Below are positions 12,401 to 22,329 of a stretch of 64,000 bases of DNA, one piece after another. A model generated the notes under the pieces. That model was not told the origin of the DNA. It searched no databases and saw nothing but the letters and a program-made list of their open reading frames with translations. Origin of the DNA: Pristionchus mayeri (lineage: Eukaryota > Nematoda > Chromadorea > Rhabditida > Neodiplogasteridae); the NCBI GenBank assembly GCA_036245805.1, contig BTRK01000006.1, positions 22,476,365-22,540,364 of the forward strand. Reading direction: 5' to 3'. The first letter of the stretch is position 1. The number at the start of each line of letters is the position of its first letter. The translations under genes were made by a program, and so were the position numbers.

Positions 12401-13646
12401 AGTTGTCAAAGTGGTCCAGAAAGGGAACAAGTTCTTCATTTGTAAGTTGATCCACTAAATGTAGTTTTAAGATAGTTATACATGGCATAGTGGTGAGCAG
12501 AGATAGATGTGTTCTTTGCAGTGGAAGTGGGAGAGTGCGAGACGGGAGTGATCTCGTTCGACATGGAGACAAAGGAGATAGTGGTGGAGGGATTACTGGT
12601 CGGAGATGAGAGGATACGAGGGGTGCATCCCACTAAGGTAAGGCATGATGGGATGATCAGTATTGCATATTTTTGCGGGAGTAAATGTCCATCTGATATT
12701 GCAGTTGTACCATCCCTTCAATGCTTGCTGGCTGCCTGGCAAGAATCGACTTATCGTACTCGTGAGTCGTATTTTAATAGTTTATCGTGGACATATAAAT
12801 ATTAGTCCATATCTTCCGCTCTTGAGTAATTTATAAGTATAGTATTCCTCCAAATGGTGATGAGGAGATGCTCACTTTTAGTAACGTTATCGTTTAATAA
12901 AAGTCCACGAATCGCCATTTTTTGTTAATTATTTTATTCAAGTCTCTTGGTGATTCCTCAAAATCCAATGCAAATTCCAATCCGTCCCACCTAACCAACA
13001 ACGTTTGTCAGGGCGTGTCTAACCCCCACCATCCCTCCCTCGAGTGGACGATTCTCTTCGAGGACCAGAGGAGAGGAGTCGCTTCTGCGAGGTACTCACT
13101 GTGGCCCAGTTAGCACACTTCGCCTCTCATCGACAAGCCTTGGTCACTAGCAGTTCCTTGTCAGATGGCACGCCAATCCCGCCCTGCGCACTCTTCTCTT
13201 CCAGGCGGGCATCGTGGAATCTGATCCCTTCGTGTGCACTGGAGGTACGGTAAACTAGTTATTTCTAGCTGATGATTCACTACAGATGATCTTCTCTTCC
13301 TCAACAACCGTCTCAAGTCCTTCTACCGAATTTCTCTTCAGGAGTTGCATGGCAAAAGTTGGCGATTTAAAACTATTTCGTAGTTTTTACATTTCGCTGA
13401 ATTGATGAGAGTGCCTGCCCTTGTAGGGGACATCATGCAGAGCGAAGTGCGTCCATTGGAGTATCTGGCACACAAGGAAGTGATGAGGAATCTCGCCCCA
13501 GAGAGGAAACCAGCCATGAATGGAGCAGTCAACGAATTCATCGATGTGGGTTGCACTCAAGATTGTAGATATTATATACTTCAATTTTAAATTAATATTC
13601 GCTATGTTTTAATATTCTTTTCCAGATTGTCAAGTTCATCATTTGA
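9494..13646 (+). CDS. Unrecognised 13-exon protein of about 364 aa
   Basis: Exons in compatible phase: 9494-9568, 9624-9731, 9841-9957, 11928-11984, 12055-12136, 12331-12441, 12522-12637, 12705-12761, 13012-13091, 13165-13244, 13286-13357, 13427-13545 and 13626-13646 (TGA). All but one intron are short. Intron 3 is about 2 kb and contains a foldback element. The start of exon 4 is the least certain point, since three AGs are in tandem there. Motifs such as HVFDILTEAW and ISFDMETKEI have the strand-turn look of beta-propeller or kelch-like repeats, but no family was recognised. The tail is helical and charged. The SREK1IP1-like gene starts only 283 bp downstream on the same strand, a spacing that would allow a nematode operon with SL2 trans-splicing (inference). 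No signal peptide is seen. Confidence 0.7.
10688..11713. mobile_element. Foldback element in intron 3 of the 9494-13646 gene
   Basis: Arms of nearly 500 bp are reverse complements; the loop is near 11150-11220. Ends read TATATCACGCCTC and its complement, with the internal AGAGAATCGAGCT block conserved relative to the elements at 557 and 63367. The two arms carry mirrored copies of the same spurious reading frames (for example near 10907-11104 and 11277-11474), confirming the palindrome. Confidence 0.85.
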
Positions 13647-13928
13647 ATGACCGGCATCATATTAAGAAGAGCGCCAATTTTGGGTAGTTTAGGTATTTCG
13701 TAGGAATAGGTTCATGTACATAATTATCACCTGATCTCATGTTGTCCTCGGTTTAGTCTGTTGCCAATAGTTATTGTGTGATTATTTGCTTCTATGCTGG
13801 TCATAATATTGATAAACGTATTGTCACTATTTTCTCTTATCAAATATGCTGATATAAAGGTCCATCGATGCCTTGTAAATACCTGCAGTATATCCTTGTT
13901 ATCTTCCCATGGCTAATGAGTTCGCCAG

Positions 13929-16900
13929 ATGTCGGGAGGCAACAACGAGCCGATGCCATTCGTGCGCAAGTTTGGTGGAGCGGGAGGAGGAGTCATGGAA
14001 TCGAGGTATACGGTATCTGTGGGGTACGGTAGACACTAGCCAAAGCAGGTCACTCACATCGATGGCCTCCGAGCAGACACGCAAGGAACTGGAATTCCAG
14101 AATGCAGCGAATGTCGGTAAGTGAGGGAGGGGGAGCAATGATGCATTCTTATTTCTGTGATGTAGATACTCATTATTCTTCACTTTGATTAATTCGATTT
14201 CGGAGGCTTTACGGCCCTACTGGCACTAGGGGTATTTATCACGAATATGAAGCTGAATGCACAATGCTTTGATGTTTTTTTTGTTTGGTAGCAATCTCAT
14301 TACCTCCTCCATGCACTAATCTTCAGATGTCTCTGGCGTGGCGATCGTGAAGCCAACGGTCACGGGTGCATGTCGACGATGCGGATTCCCCGGCCATCAC
14401 ACCTTCCAGGTACGGCAAATGGCCCGGATGTGGGTACTACCCACATAGAAAAAGATTATCGATTGTCGCATGAATTAGAGATATTCATAATCTTGGGTGC
14501 GATAGACTGTCATGTACGCAGAATGTAAATATGTATGCTGACCTGGAGAACAGGAGGATATCACGCGAGTCGCGTAAGGATCGAATAGACCTTGGCACAT
14601 TCGAAATGTCGAAAATTGGGAGAACATATTTTTCGATAGTCCTTAGGGTCCCTCACAACGTAGCGGAGAGCGTTTTGGTCGAAACTCATTTTCAACGACG
14701 TCAGACGTCGTCAAACTTTATGAAGGTCGAAAAATGCGAACTTTGAAGACCTGTAGCAATTTAGAGGGAGTTATATGGGCTCAACTTAGTACGCGAATTC
14801 GTTCATATGATCAGGCTGAATACGCCAGATATTATAGATCACAGATTATTTTGTTATTATTTTCGTAAATCGATTAAAATTATTGATTTTCACCACATAT
14901 TATTCCCAGAAATTTTTTTTAGCTCAATGGATAGAGCTTGAAAAGACGAATCGAATGGTATGCTGTTCTCATATGCTCCCGAAGTGAGAAAGATGTCAAA
15001 ATCGCGTTTTAAGATTTTTTTCGACCCCTGCGAGAGTGACCCATCCCTTGATCTACTCCCATGTCTCGCCTCACTGAGCGATTTTATGTTTGTATTTCAA
15101 TTCCGTATCATTATCTAAGATCATTGATACATTTTCATAGTAGTTCCACTATAATATTCATATTTCTTAACAAGGTAATCAAGGAAATGGCATTTAAGCG
15201 GCACCCTTCTCACATCATATCTGCAACAAGGTACAGCTCAGGTACAAGAGTGAGTACGTGACTTTTGCGATAGATCACTGAGCTCTTCCCTGCCTCTCAT
15301 CACCATCGATTGGATTGAACGAGGCTGAGAGAGGGAGAGGAAATATTTGAAACTATTTGAGGCGAAAGGGGTTCGCTGCCGGCGACAGTATGGGATTGGG
15401 GAAGGATGCTCTCCCAATCCTCAATTGTGTACTCGACATCGTGGATAAGGGAGGACACTTAGACGACGACGATTTCTGGGCATCACTCGACTCGCGTGAG
15501 AAGGAGAAGAGGAATGTGGAGGAGGAAGAGGAAGCGAGTGATCATGACGTGAGTCTTCTTTCTCATTGAGTAAATATTGATTTTCATCCAAGACATGTAC
15601 CACTGCTCGACTTTGGGATGCACTAAAGTCGTCGTACGCCACTCGTGGACTCGACAAGAAGGCGAATGATGCAGCCGAGAAGTACTTCTACGCCCAACGA
15701 GCACTCGTTCAACCCAGAAGAGCCGATGCTTCTTTCATGAGGAAGGAATTGAAGGAGGCGAAGGATCCGTCGGATCGGACTGGCACTCGCTACCTACTCG
15801 ATTTCGACAAGATTCCATCAGAGAAACAACTGACTTCACTCTTCTCACCCCTCGAAAGGAAGAGAGTCAGCAGTACGATGATTCTGGTTCAGAGATTCAG
15901 ATAATAATTGAGATTGTTTCAAGTCCGAGGGCGAGCACTTCCAAGGCATCGAAGATTGCAAAGACGACCAAAACTGCACCGAAGCCAGCCAAGAAGAGCA
16001 CTCGAACAAGATCGAGGGGTCGAAGAGTGGAGGAACGAGGAAGAGGAAGGTCATCCAAGAATCGGAAGAGTCGGAACTGAACGACGATGTCTTCGGGGGT
16101 GAGGGAGAGGGAGAGCAGGGAGGCGAGGGAGAGAATGGGGGTGAAGAGGACGAGACTGTGATTGCACGAGAACACGAAGACCAATTTATCAGTAGGGTAA
16201 TTGGAGAAGAATACCAAGAGATTTACCTGTGAAAACTATGCCTCTTCTAATAATATCGTTATTTTATTGTTGCTCATAATGTGATATTCTTGATTATCAA
16301 TTGTTCATCAAAACACACTAGAGTATCAACTTAGATAGCAAGGCAACAATTATTGATCATCACACAAACATAAAATCGCTCAGCAGTGAGGCGAGACATG
16401 GGAGTAGATCAAGGGATGGGTCACTCTCGCAGGGGTCGAAAAAAATCTTAAAACGCGATTTTGACATCTTTCTCACTTCGGGAGCATATGAGAACAGCAT
16501 ACCATTCGATTCGTCTTTTCAAGCTCTATCCATTGAGCTAAAAAAAATTTCTGGGAATAATATGTGGTGAAAATCAATAATTTTAATCGATTTACGAAAA
16601 TAATAACAAAATAATCTGTGATCTATAATATCTGTTAGTGTTGCGCTGGCGATCTAAATCTTCCCGATCTTTCAGTTCAAAAAGTTCGACCAGCCAGCTC
16701 AAAGTGATCGACGAGGAATGTGATCGATCACTTTGTGGGGAAAGTGATCGATCAGATTTGGAGAGATCGTTTTGAAACGTAAGAACATCGATCAGATTCA
16801 AAGAGCTTGTTTTTGTTTTCGAAAGTGCTCGATCATTTTTCAAAAGATCACATTTCGGAAAATGCTCAATTAGATCGGTTTCATCGATCTAGATCATTTT

Positions 16901-18889
16901 TGATCGAGATGTTATTGCTATTCAGATTCAGAGAGAATTCTGATAAGTTTCAGAAATGTTTAACATACAAATCGCTTCTTTCCAATCGATTTGAATGACA
17001 TCAAAATCTTTCCTTATCAAAATGTCCTCGTCGCACAGTCAATTAGCGAAAACTCGGTTATGAATTGATATCATAGTTGCCCAGCACTGGCGGTGAGGCG
17101 ATTTCAGACCATGACCCCCCCCCCCCCCCCCCCCCCTATTCATGGTTTCGCACTGCTCTCACGATTTGAGGGGAGCAGTGCGAAACGACGCAGGGTCATT
17201 GTCACAAATCGATCGGTAGGTCAATGGTAGGTAAATACTAGGTACCGTACCCAAACGATAGTACAGTACTCCAGATACCATGTCCAATCGATTATACAGT
17301 ACTCACGTGACTACCGTAACCCAGTTCCGTGGGTCAGATCCAGTTCCTTGGGTCAAACATTTTTCTAAAAAATCAAAATCGATAATCAAATTATTTAAAA
17401 GTTTTATACCGTATCTCTTGTTGCTGAAGAATCATTTTATTATCGATTTAGGATTTAAAGACATTTTTTTTGACAATTTTAGAAAAATGTTTGACCCAAG
17501 GAACAGGATCTGACCCAAGGAACTGGGTTATGGTAGTCAATTGGGTACTGTATAATCGATTGGGTATGGTTCCAGGGTTTTTTAAAAATAACTATGGTTA
17601 TTATACAATGCGGCGTTGTCAATAAGGCATAATCAGGAAGCTCCTTCTGCGTTCTGATTTTGATAAGGAAATACTTTGATGTCGTTCAAATCGATTGGAA
17701 AGAAGCGATTTGTATGTTAAACATTTCTGAAACTTATCAGAATTCTCTCTGAATCTGAATAGCAATAACATCTCGATCAAAAATGATCTAGATCGATGAA
17801 ACCGATCTAATTGCACATTTTTCGAAATGTGATCTTTTGAAAAATGATCGATCACTTTCGAAAACAAAAACAAACTCTTTGAATCTGATCGATCGTTTTA
17901 TGTTTCAAAACGATCTCTCCAAATCTGATCGATCACTTTCCCCACAATGTGATCGATCACATTCCTCGTCGATCACTTTGACCTGAGCTGTGGAAGAGCA
18001 CTTTTCACTTTTTAGATCACTTGCGCAACACTAATATCTGTTGTATTCAGCCTGGTCATATGAACGAATTCGCGTACTAAATTGAGCCCTCTAAATTGCT
18101 ACAGGTCTTCAAAGTTCGCATTTTTCGACCTTCACAAAGTTTGACGACGACTGACGTCGTTGAAAATGAGTTTCGACCAAAACGCTCTCCGCTACGTTGT
18201 GAGGGACCCTAAGGACTATCGAAAAATGTAAAAAGAAGCGGGGGTCAGATTATGTGCCAACCACTCTTGGATTTTATTCGATCCTTACGCGACACGCGTG
18301 ATATGCTCGAAATGAGAAAGATACGTGCTTGAATCCTGTCCGTGCTCTATAGTAAGTCTTGCAGTGCTACAACACTCTGATGCCGCTAGTGAAGCCAGAA
18401 GTGAAACCTATCGTCGACATCTCATCCACGAGCTCCGACGATTCCGAAGATGACACCGCGATGAAGAAGGGTACGGTAATTAGTAACTAGAAGTTAATGG
18501 ATGAAAGAAGTAGGAGCGTTTTTCTCGGGGAAGGGTAATGTAGAAAAGACGAAAAAATATGGCTTTACAAGCTTGTGGATTGAGGTCAGGGTTCTTAAGT
18601 AAGAGTTTTCAGAAAAGAAAAAGAAGTCGAAGAAAGACAAGAAAGAGAAGAAAGATAAGAAGAAGAAACACAAGAAGGAAAAGAAGAAGAAGGAGCGAAA
18701 GAGGTAAAGAATTGATTGAGTGCCACTCCTACAATAACCATTGTCATAAACGCTTATTGTAGGAGACACTCATCCTCTGATTCGGATTCGGATAGTGAAA
18801 GAGAGAGGAAGAGAAGAAAGAAGGAGAAAAAGAGAAAGGAAAAGAAGAGGGAGAGAAGACGACACAGTTCCACCTCTTCTAGCGACTGA
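13929..18889 (+). CDS. SREK1IP1: SREK1IP1-like zinc-knuckle splicing regulator
   Basis: Six exons in phase: 13929-14005, 14049-14116, 14327-14409, 18365-18470, 18613-18703 and 18763-18889 (TGA), about 183 aa. The CCHC knuckle CxxCGFPGHHTFQ-C (C-X2-C-X4-H-X4-C) is followed by a VDISSTSSDDSEDD segment, a long Lys-rich stretch and an Arg/Ser-rich tail. This order matches animal SREK1-interacting protein 1 (p18SRP), a small nuclear protein that binds the SR-related splicing factor SREK1. The intron between exons 3 and 4 (14410-18364) is about 4 kb and falls inside the zinc knuckle: the last cysteine is the first codon of exon 4. That intron holds a foldback element with a captured gene and a nested hAT element. 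Start chosen at the first in-frame ATG, directly after a CCAG acceptor-like sequence. Nuclear role is inferred from homology. Confidence 0.86.
15390..16232 (+). pseudogene. Captured, frameshifted gene fragment between the foldback arms
   Basis: An ATG exon (15390-15548) ending in a good GTGAGT donor is followed by an exon from 15593. Together they read about 150 codons with strong protein character: an acidic Glu-rich segment, then a helical part containing RYLLDFDKIPSEKQL. After about 15865 the coding signal moves to another frame (DSGSEIQIIIEIVSSPR then a Lys/Arg-rich stretch). After about 16020 it moves again (RKRKVIQESEESELNDD, acidic Gly/Glu tail, TGA at 16230-16232). Two frame changes without plausible introns suggest decay. 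The family was not recognised. The acidic/basic low-complexity composition suggests a nuclear protein. Confidence 0.55.
16636..18033. mobile_element. Non-autonomous hAT element with perfect 8-bp target duplication
   Basis: The ends are TAGTGTTGCGC at 16636 and GCGCAACACTA at 18033, flanked on both sides by ATATCTGT (16628-16635 and 18034-18041). An 8-bp duplication plus a TAGTG start is the hAT signature. Arms of about 370 bp are inverted copies rich in GATCGATC motifs. The centre contains a second, smaller palindrome (about 17240-17580) and a 22-C homopolymer. No transposase frame is present. The other arm of the host foldback, near 14830, shows the uninterrupted sequence. Confidence 0.88.
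17115..17136. repeat. Poly-C tract (22 C)
   Basis: Uninterrupted cytosine run in the centre of the hAT element. Such runs are prone to length error in sequencing and to G-quadruplex formation on the other strand. Confidence 0.95.
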
Positions 18890-19041
18890 TTATTATTTGT
18901 TGATGGCGTCATCGGCGTCTTTTTTTGTTTCTCAAAACTTGTTACTGTTCCAATTTCATTAATTTATTTATTGGCATCCCGTTATGAACACGTACTTGCA
19001 ATCAAGAATTGGGTGAAGTAAATACCGTAGTCTCTATTATT

Positions 19042-21448
19042 TCATTCTTCATCATCGCCCAGAATCTCCTTCCTCTTCTCTTTGAATTGATCATCAACTG
19101 TAAATTATAGGGTTGGTGTATTTGCATTGTTCATAATAATGAGAATTAATGAAGATCTGTGATCAATTAGGATATTCTTCTCGTTTTCTGAATTTCTACT
19201 GGTCTACAGCCTATAGTCCATCCAAGAATATTTGCCAAATTATCGCTTATTTGACTTGCTTTGAGTGTAAATTTCGGGATGCTTGGCCGCCAGTGCTTCC
19301 TTGAACTGGCGAATCTTCTTGAAGATGTAGTCAAGATCGCCCTGCAATCGCATTGTAATGCATGCACGGGCGAATTTTAGAATTAGCAAGGAATACACGC
19401 TTGCAAACTACATGAGCAATTGCATTTTCCCCCAGAATTTCTGTGATACGTATTACGGGTGTGATCCCGAGGATTTGTGAATACAGTTATCACTCGAGAT
19501 AGTGGAATGGGAGTGAGGTACCTTCATTCCCATGATGAGTTCCTTGTGTCGTTGCATGTCCTTCTTCGCCCTCTCGAGTCTCTTCTCCGCTAATTGATTG
19601 CAGTTGTAGAGCATCTCGTTCGTCTTCTCGAATCGACGCAAACTAAACGATAGTGGTTAAGTAGGGTGAGCAAGTAGTAAGCGGTATTCTCCCCCCATTC
19701 AGTGAAGTTCTATGGAACTCCGATTATAAGTATACTTCACGAAGTAGATCTTCTACTAATATAGATACTGTAGGCGTCACCATTCCTGTTTTCGTTTTGC
19801 CGAACTTGTATATTTAGAGTGGACTGGTATACTTTTTTTCTCAGTGCCTTACGTAAACTCGATTTATGCGTTCCGATGCATATTCTTCAGTGTACAAATT
19901 GAGATTCTTTGCTCACCTGTCCTTCTGGATGTCGATGATGGAATCGATCGCTCGTTCATCGACCTGCAATGCCATTCATTACCATGATGAGTATGGTTGG
20001 AGGAATTTGACAATTTATCTAGGCGTGGTTGGGTGTGTCCCACTCACTATCCGCTTCTGTGCAAGTATCGGTTTTTTCATCAAGGAATTGTTCACATTTC
20101 TCAAAATTCTCCTTCATTCCTCAATTCCGTCCCTAACCTAGGAGGAGCGCGTGTTGTGTAGTAATGGAACAGGGAAATACCATCCTTGTCATTGATTGCC
20201 ATCACTTATGCAGATGTTCGAATAGGCATCATTCTGTTTATTGCTTATGACTCGCGAGCTATGATCCAAATATTATTCTGCGCTTATAAACTTTGCAGAG
20301 CTGTCAGACTCTATCTCATAGCCTATTAAGAGCCCGTTCGCGTAAGAGTCGAACAAGTCTTGGCACACAAAAATTTCGAAAAGTTGTACCATGGGGTTGT
20401 CGAAGGTGCTGATCATTGTGGTCACCTTCATTTTGCACCAATTCGACCGGTTAAGCCAGGCTGCACATGGGCTTCATCTAGACTTCTGCCCATAACTCGA
20501 CAAGCGATTTATGAAATGCCTTGATATTTTTATAGATGATTGCTAGCATCACTACTGAGCCGCAGGTGTCAAAATATCACATGTTTTCTCGTGATAACAT
20601 TATAATCTCGACGATCTCGAATATAAGGCAGAAACTAAAACCACGAACTACATGGTGAGATGCGCCATGCTCTGGGGATCATTTTTCGTATGCTATGTTT
20701 GGGGTTAAGTCTAGACCTTTTTTCGCTACACCTCGTTTGATGACGCATTTATCCGCTCTATGCCGACAATTCAATGGGCAAGAGTGTAGAATGAGCCTGT
20801 TTCCTTTGTTCTGCCTAATTCGAACGGGTCAGATAATTGAATTCTTCTTCATTTTCCACTCTCGCCCATTGAATTGTCGGCATAGAGCTGATAAATGTGT
20901 CAGAAAACGAGGTGTAGCGAAAAAATGTCTACACTTAACCCCAAACATAGAATACGAAAAATGATCCCCAGAGCATGGCGCATCTCACCATGTAGTTCGT
21001 GGTTTTAGTTTCTGCCTTATATTCGAGATCGTCGAAATTATAATGTTATTACGAGAAAACATGTGATATTTTGACACCTGCGGCTCAGTAGTGATGCTTG
21101 CAATCATCTTTACAAATATCAAGGCATTTCATAAATCGGCTGTCGAGTTATGGGCAGAAGTCTAGATGAAGCCCATGTGCAGCCTGGCTTAACCGGTCGA
21201 ATTGGTGCAAAATGAAGTTGACCACAATGATCAGCACCTTCGACAACCCCTTTCTACAACTTTTCGAAATTTTGGTGTGCCAGACCCTCCAGCACTTTGT
21301 TCGACTCTTACGCGAACGACCTTTTAAACCAGGTGAGAAAGGTAGTTCTCACTTGCGAAAGGAGCGTATCGATGAGTCTCTGCTCTCCTTGGAATTCGGA
21401 CTCGGAAGAGATGTCTCGTGAGAGCTCACGACTCGGACCCGCACTCAT
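19042..21448 (-). CDS. KXD1: KXD1 orthologue (KxDL motif protein, BORC subunit)
   Basis: Five minus-strand exons in phase: 21448-21353, 19963-19917, 19642-19522, 19341-19260 and 19097-19042, giving 133 aa. The core [19 protein letters not shown] followed by [12 protein letters not shown] is the diagnostic KxDL-family helix-loop, with the KxDL motif (K-G-D-L) created across the exon 3/4 junction. KXD1 is a subunit of BORC (and related to BLOC-1 components), which recruits Arl8 and moves lysosomes and lysosome-related organelles. Length matches a compact orthologue. The last intron is best explained by a GC-AG splice (AAA|GCAAGT at 19260/19259). Using a GT two codons later would end the protein at once. 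Exon 1 starts just after CTGCAG, consistent with trans-splicing. AATAAA lies on the minus strand near 18961-18972. The gene converges on the SREK1IP1-like gene, with stops 152 bp apart. Confidence 0.88.
20335..21318. mobile_element. Foldback element in intron 1 of KXD1
   Basis: Arms of about 480 bp are reverse complements, with ends CGTTCGCGTAAGAGTCGA and its complement; the centre is near 20825. The end sequence and the adjacent TCTTGGCACA block resemble the arms of the 14557-18304 element, and a related internal segment recurs near 38710 in the 38476-40325 repeat. It is a related sub-family. Confidence 0.82.
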
Positions 21449-22329
21449 TCTGCAGTTCGATTATGCGAGAGAGAAGATTATGGACCCAAAATGACCGCGA
21501 ACAATTTATAGAACTGAGAAAGTTTGTGTCCTCTTGGTGTTGTTTCGGTTTAGGGAATAGCAAACTGAACGTTCCTGAAAGCCGGCCCCTATTCCGGAAA
21601 CGACTAGAGAAGGGGTTGAGGCGAGAGCGCAATAGAGAAGTGAGGGACGAGAGAAGAGAACACTCCTTTGCCCCCCCCCCCTCCTCTCCCTCCCCTTCGT
21701 CACTCGATTGAATGACTCTTTCCCTCGCATCCTCTCCCGCCCTCACTCCAGAAACCGAGCGTCGTTAAACTATCAATCGATAAGCATGTATCACATCGCG
21801 CACACTGTCATTTATTCGATCCACTCAATTCGATCATAGTTTCCTTTCTCAATCCAATCCAATCAAACTGTGTTGTCGATTTACATTCTGTGACGAAATT
21901 TGCCACATGATCATCTCTTCTCGTGGTTGTTTTCACTCGTAATCTCGTTCGCAAGGACTATTTACACTTAATCGATCGATGAGTTGTCATCCCATCGATC
22001 GTCCTCCTTACAGCTTCCTCAGCGGACGCACGAGGCGCCCTCTTCTCGGGTTTTATCTGGCGCGGATCCTCCCCTCCGAGAGTCTCCTCTCGGGATCCAG
22101 CGACGATTGCCCAATTGATTGGTCCTCACAACGAATACGGTCGGTGGTTATCGATCGGATTGAGTCAAAAGAGAAATGGTGATGAAAGAGGTTCAGTATT
22201 ACTCACGATTATGCAATAGGGCGTTATCTTCCCGTTCTCTTCTCTCCGTTTAAGCGTCATTTTTATTTATCATCGTTCCACATTCTTTTATTTTATTTGT
22301 ACATTTATTGTTGTTGCAGAAACACGCAA
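21449..22329. promoter_or_regulatory. Divergent intergenic region between KXD1 and the 22330 gene
   Basis: 881 bp separate two start codons pointing outwards. The region is rich in GATCGATC-type motifs near 21970-22000 and 22120-22160, with a C-run at 21670. It probably contains both promoters. No long ORF or repeat with coding character is present. Confidence 0.4.

Larger units (their letters stand above)
14557..18304. mobile_element. Composite foldback element carrying captured gene sequence
   Basis: Ends are TATCACGCGAGTCGCGTAAG at the left and CTTACGCGACACGCGTGATA at the right. The left arm runs to about 15095. The right arm is 16367-16635 plus 18034-18304, interrupted by a hAT insertion. 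Between the arms lie about 1.27 kb of non-repeated sequence with a decayed coding region. The whole unit sits in an intron of the SREK1IP1-like gene. The arrangement, inverted arms flanking unrelated host-like gene sequence, resembles Pack-type transduplication. Confidence 0.8.

Noticed and set aside
18494..18769. Minus-strand Phe/Ser-rich frame
   Set aside because: Antisense shadow of the Lys-rich exons of the SREK1IP1-like gene.
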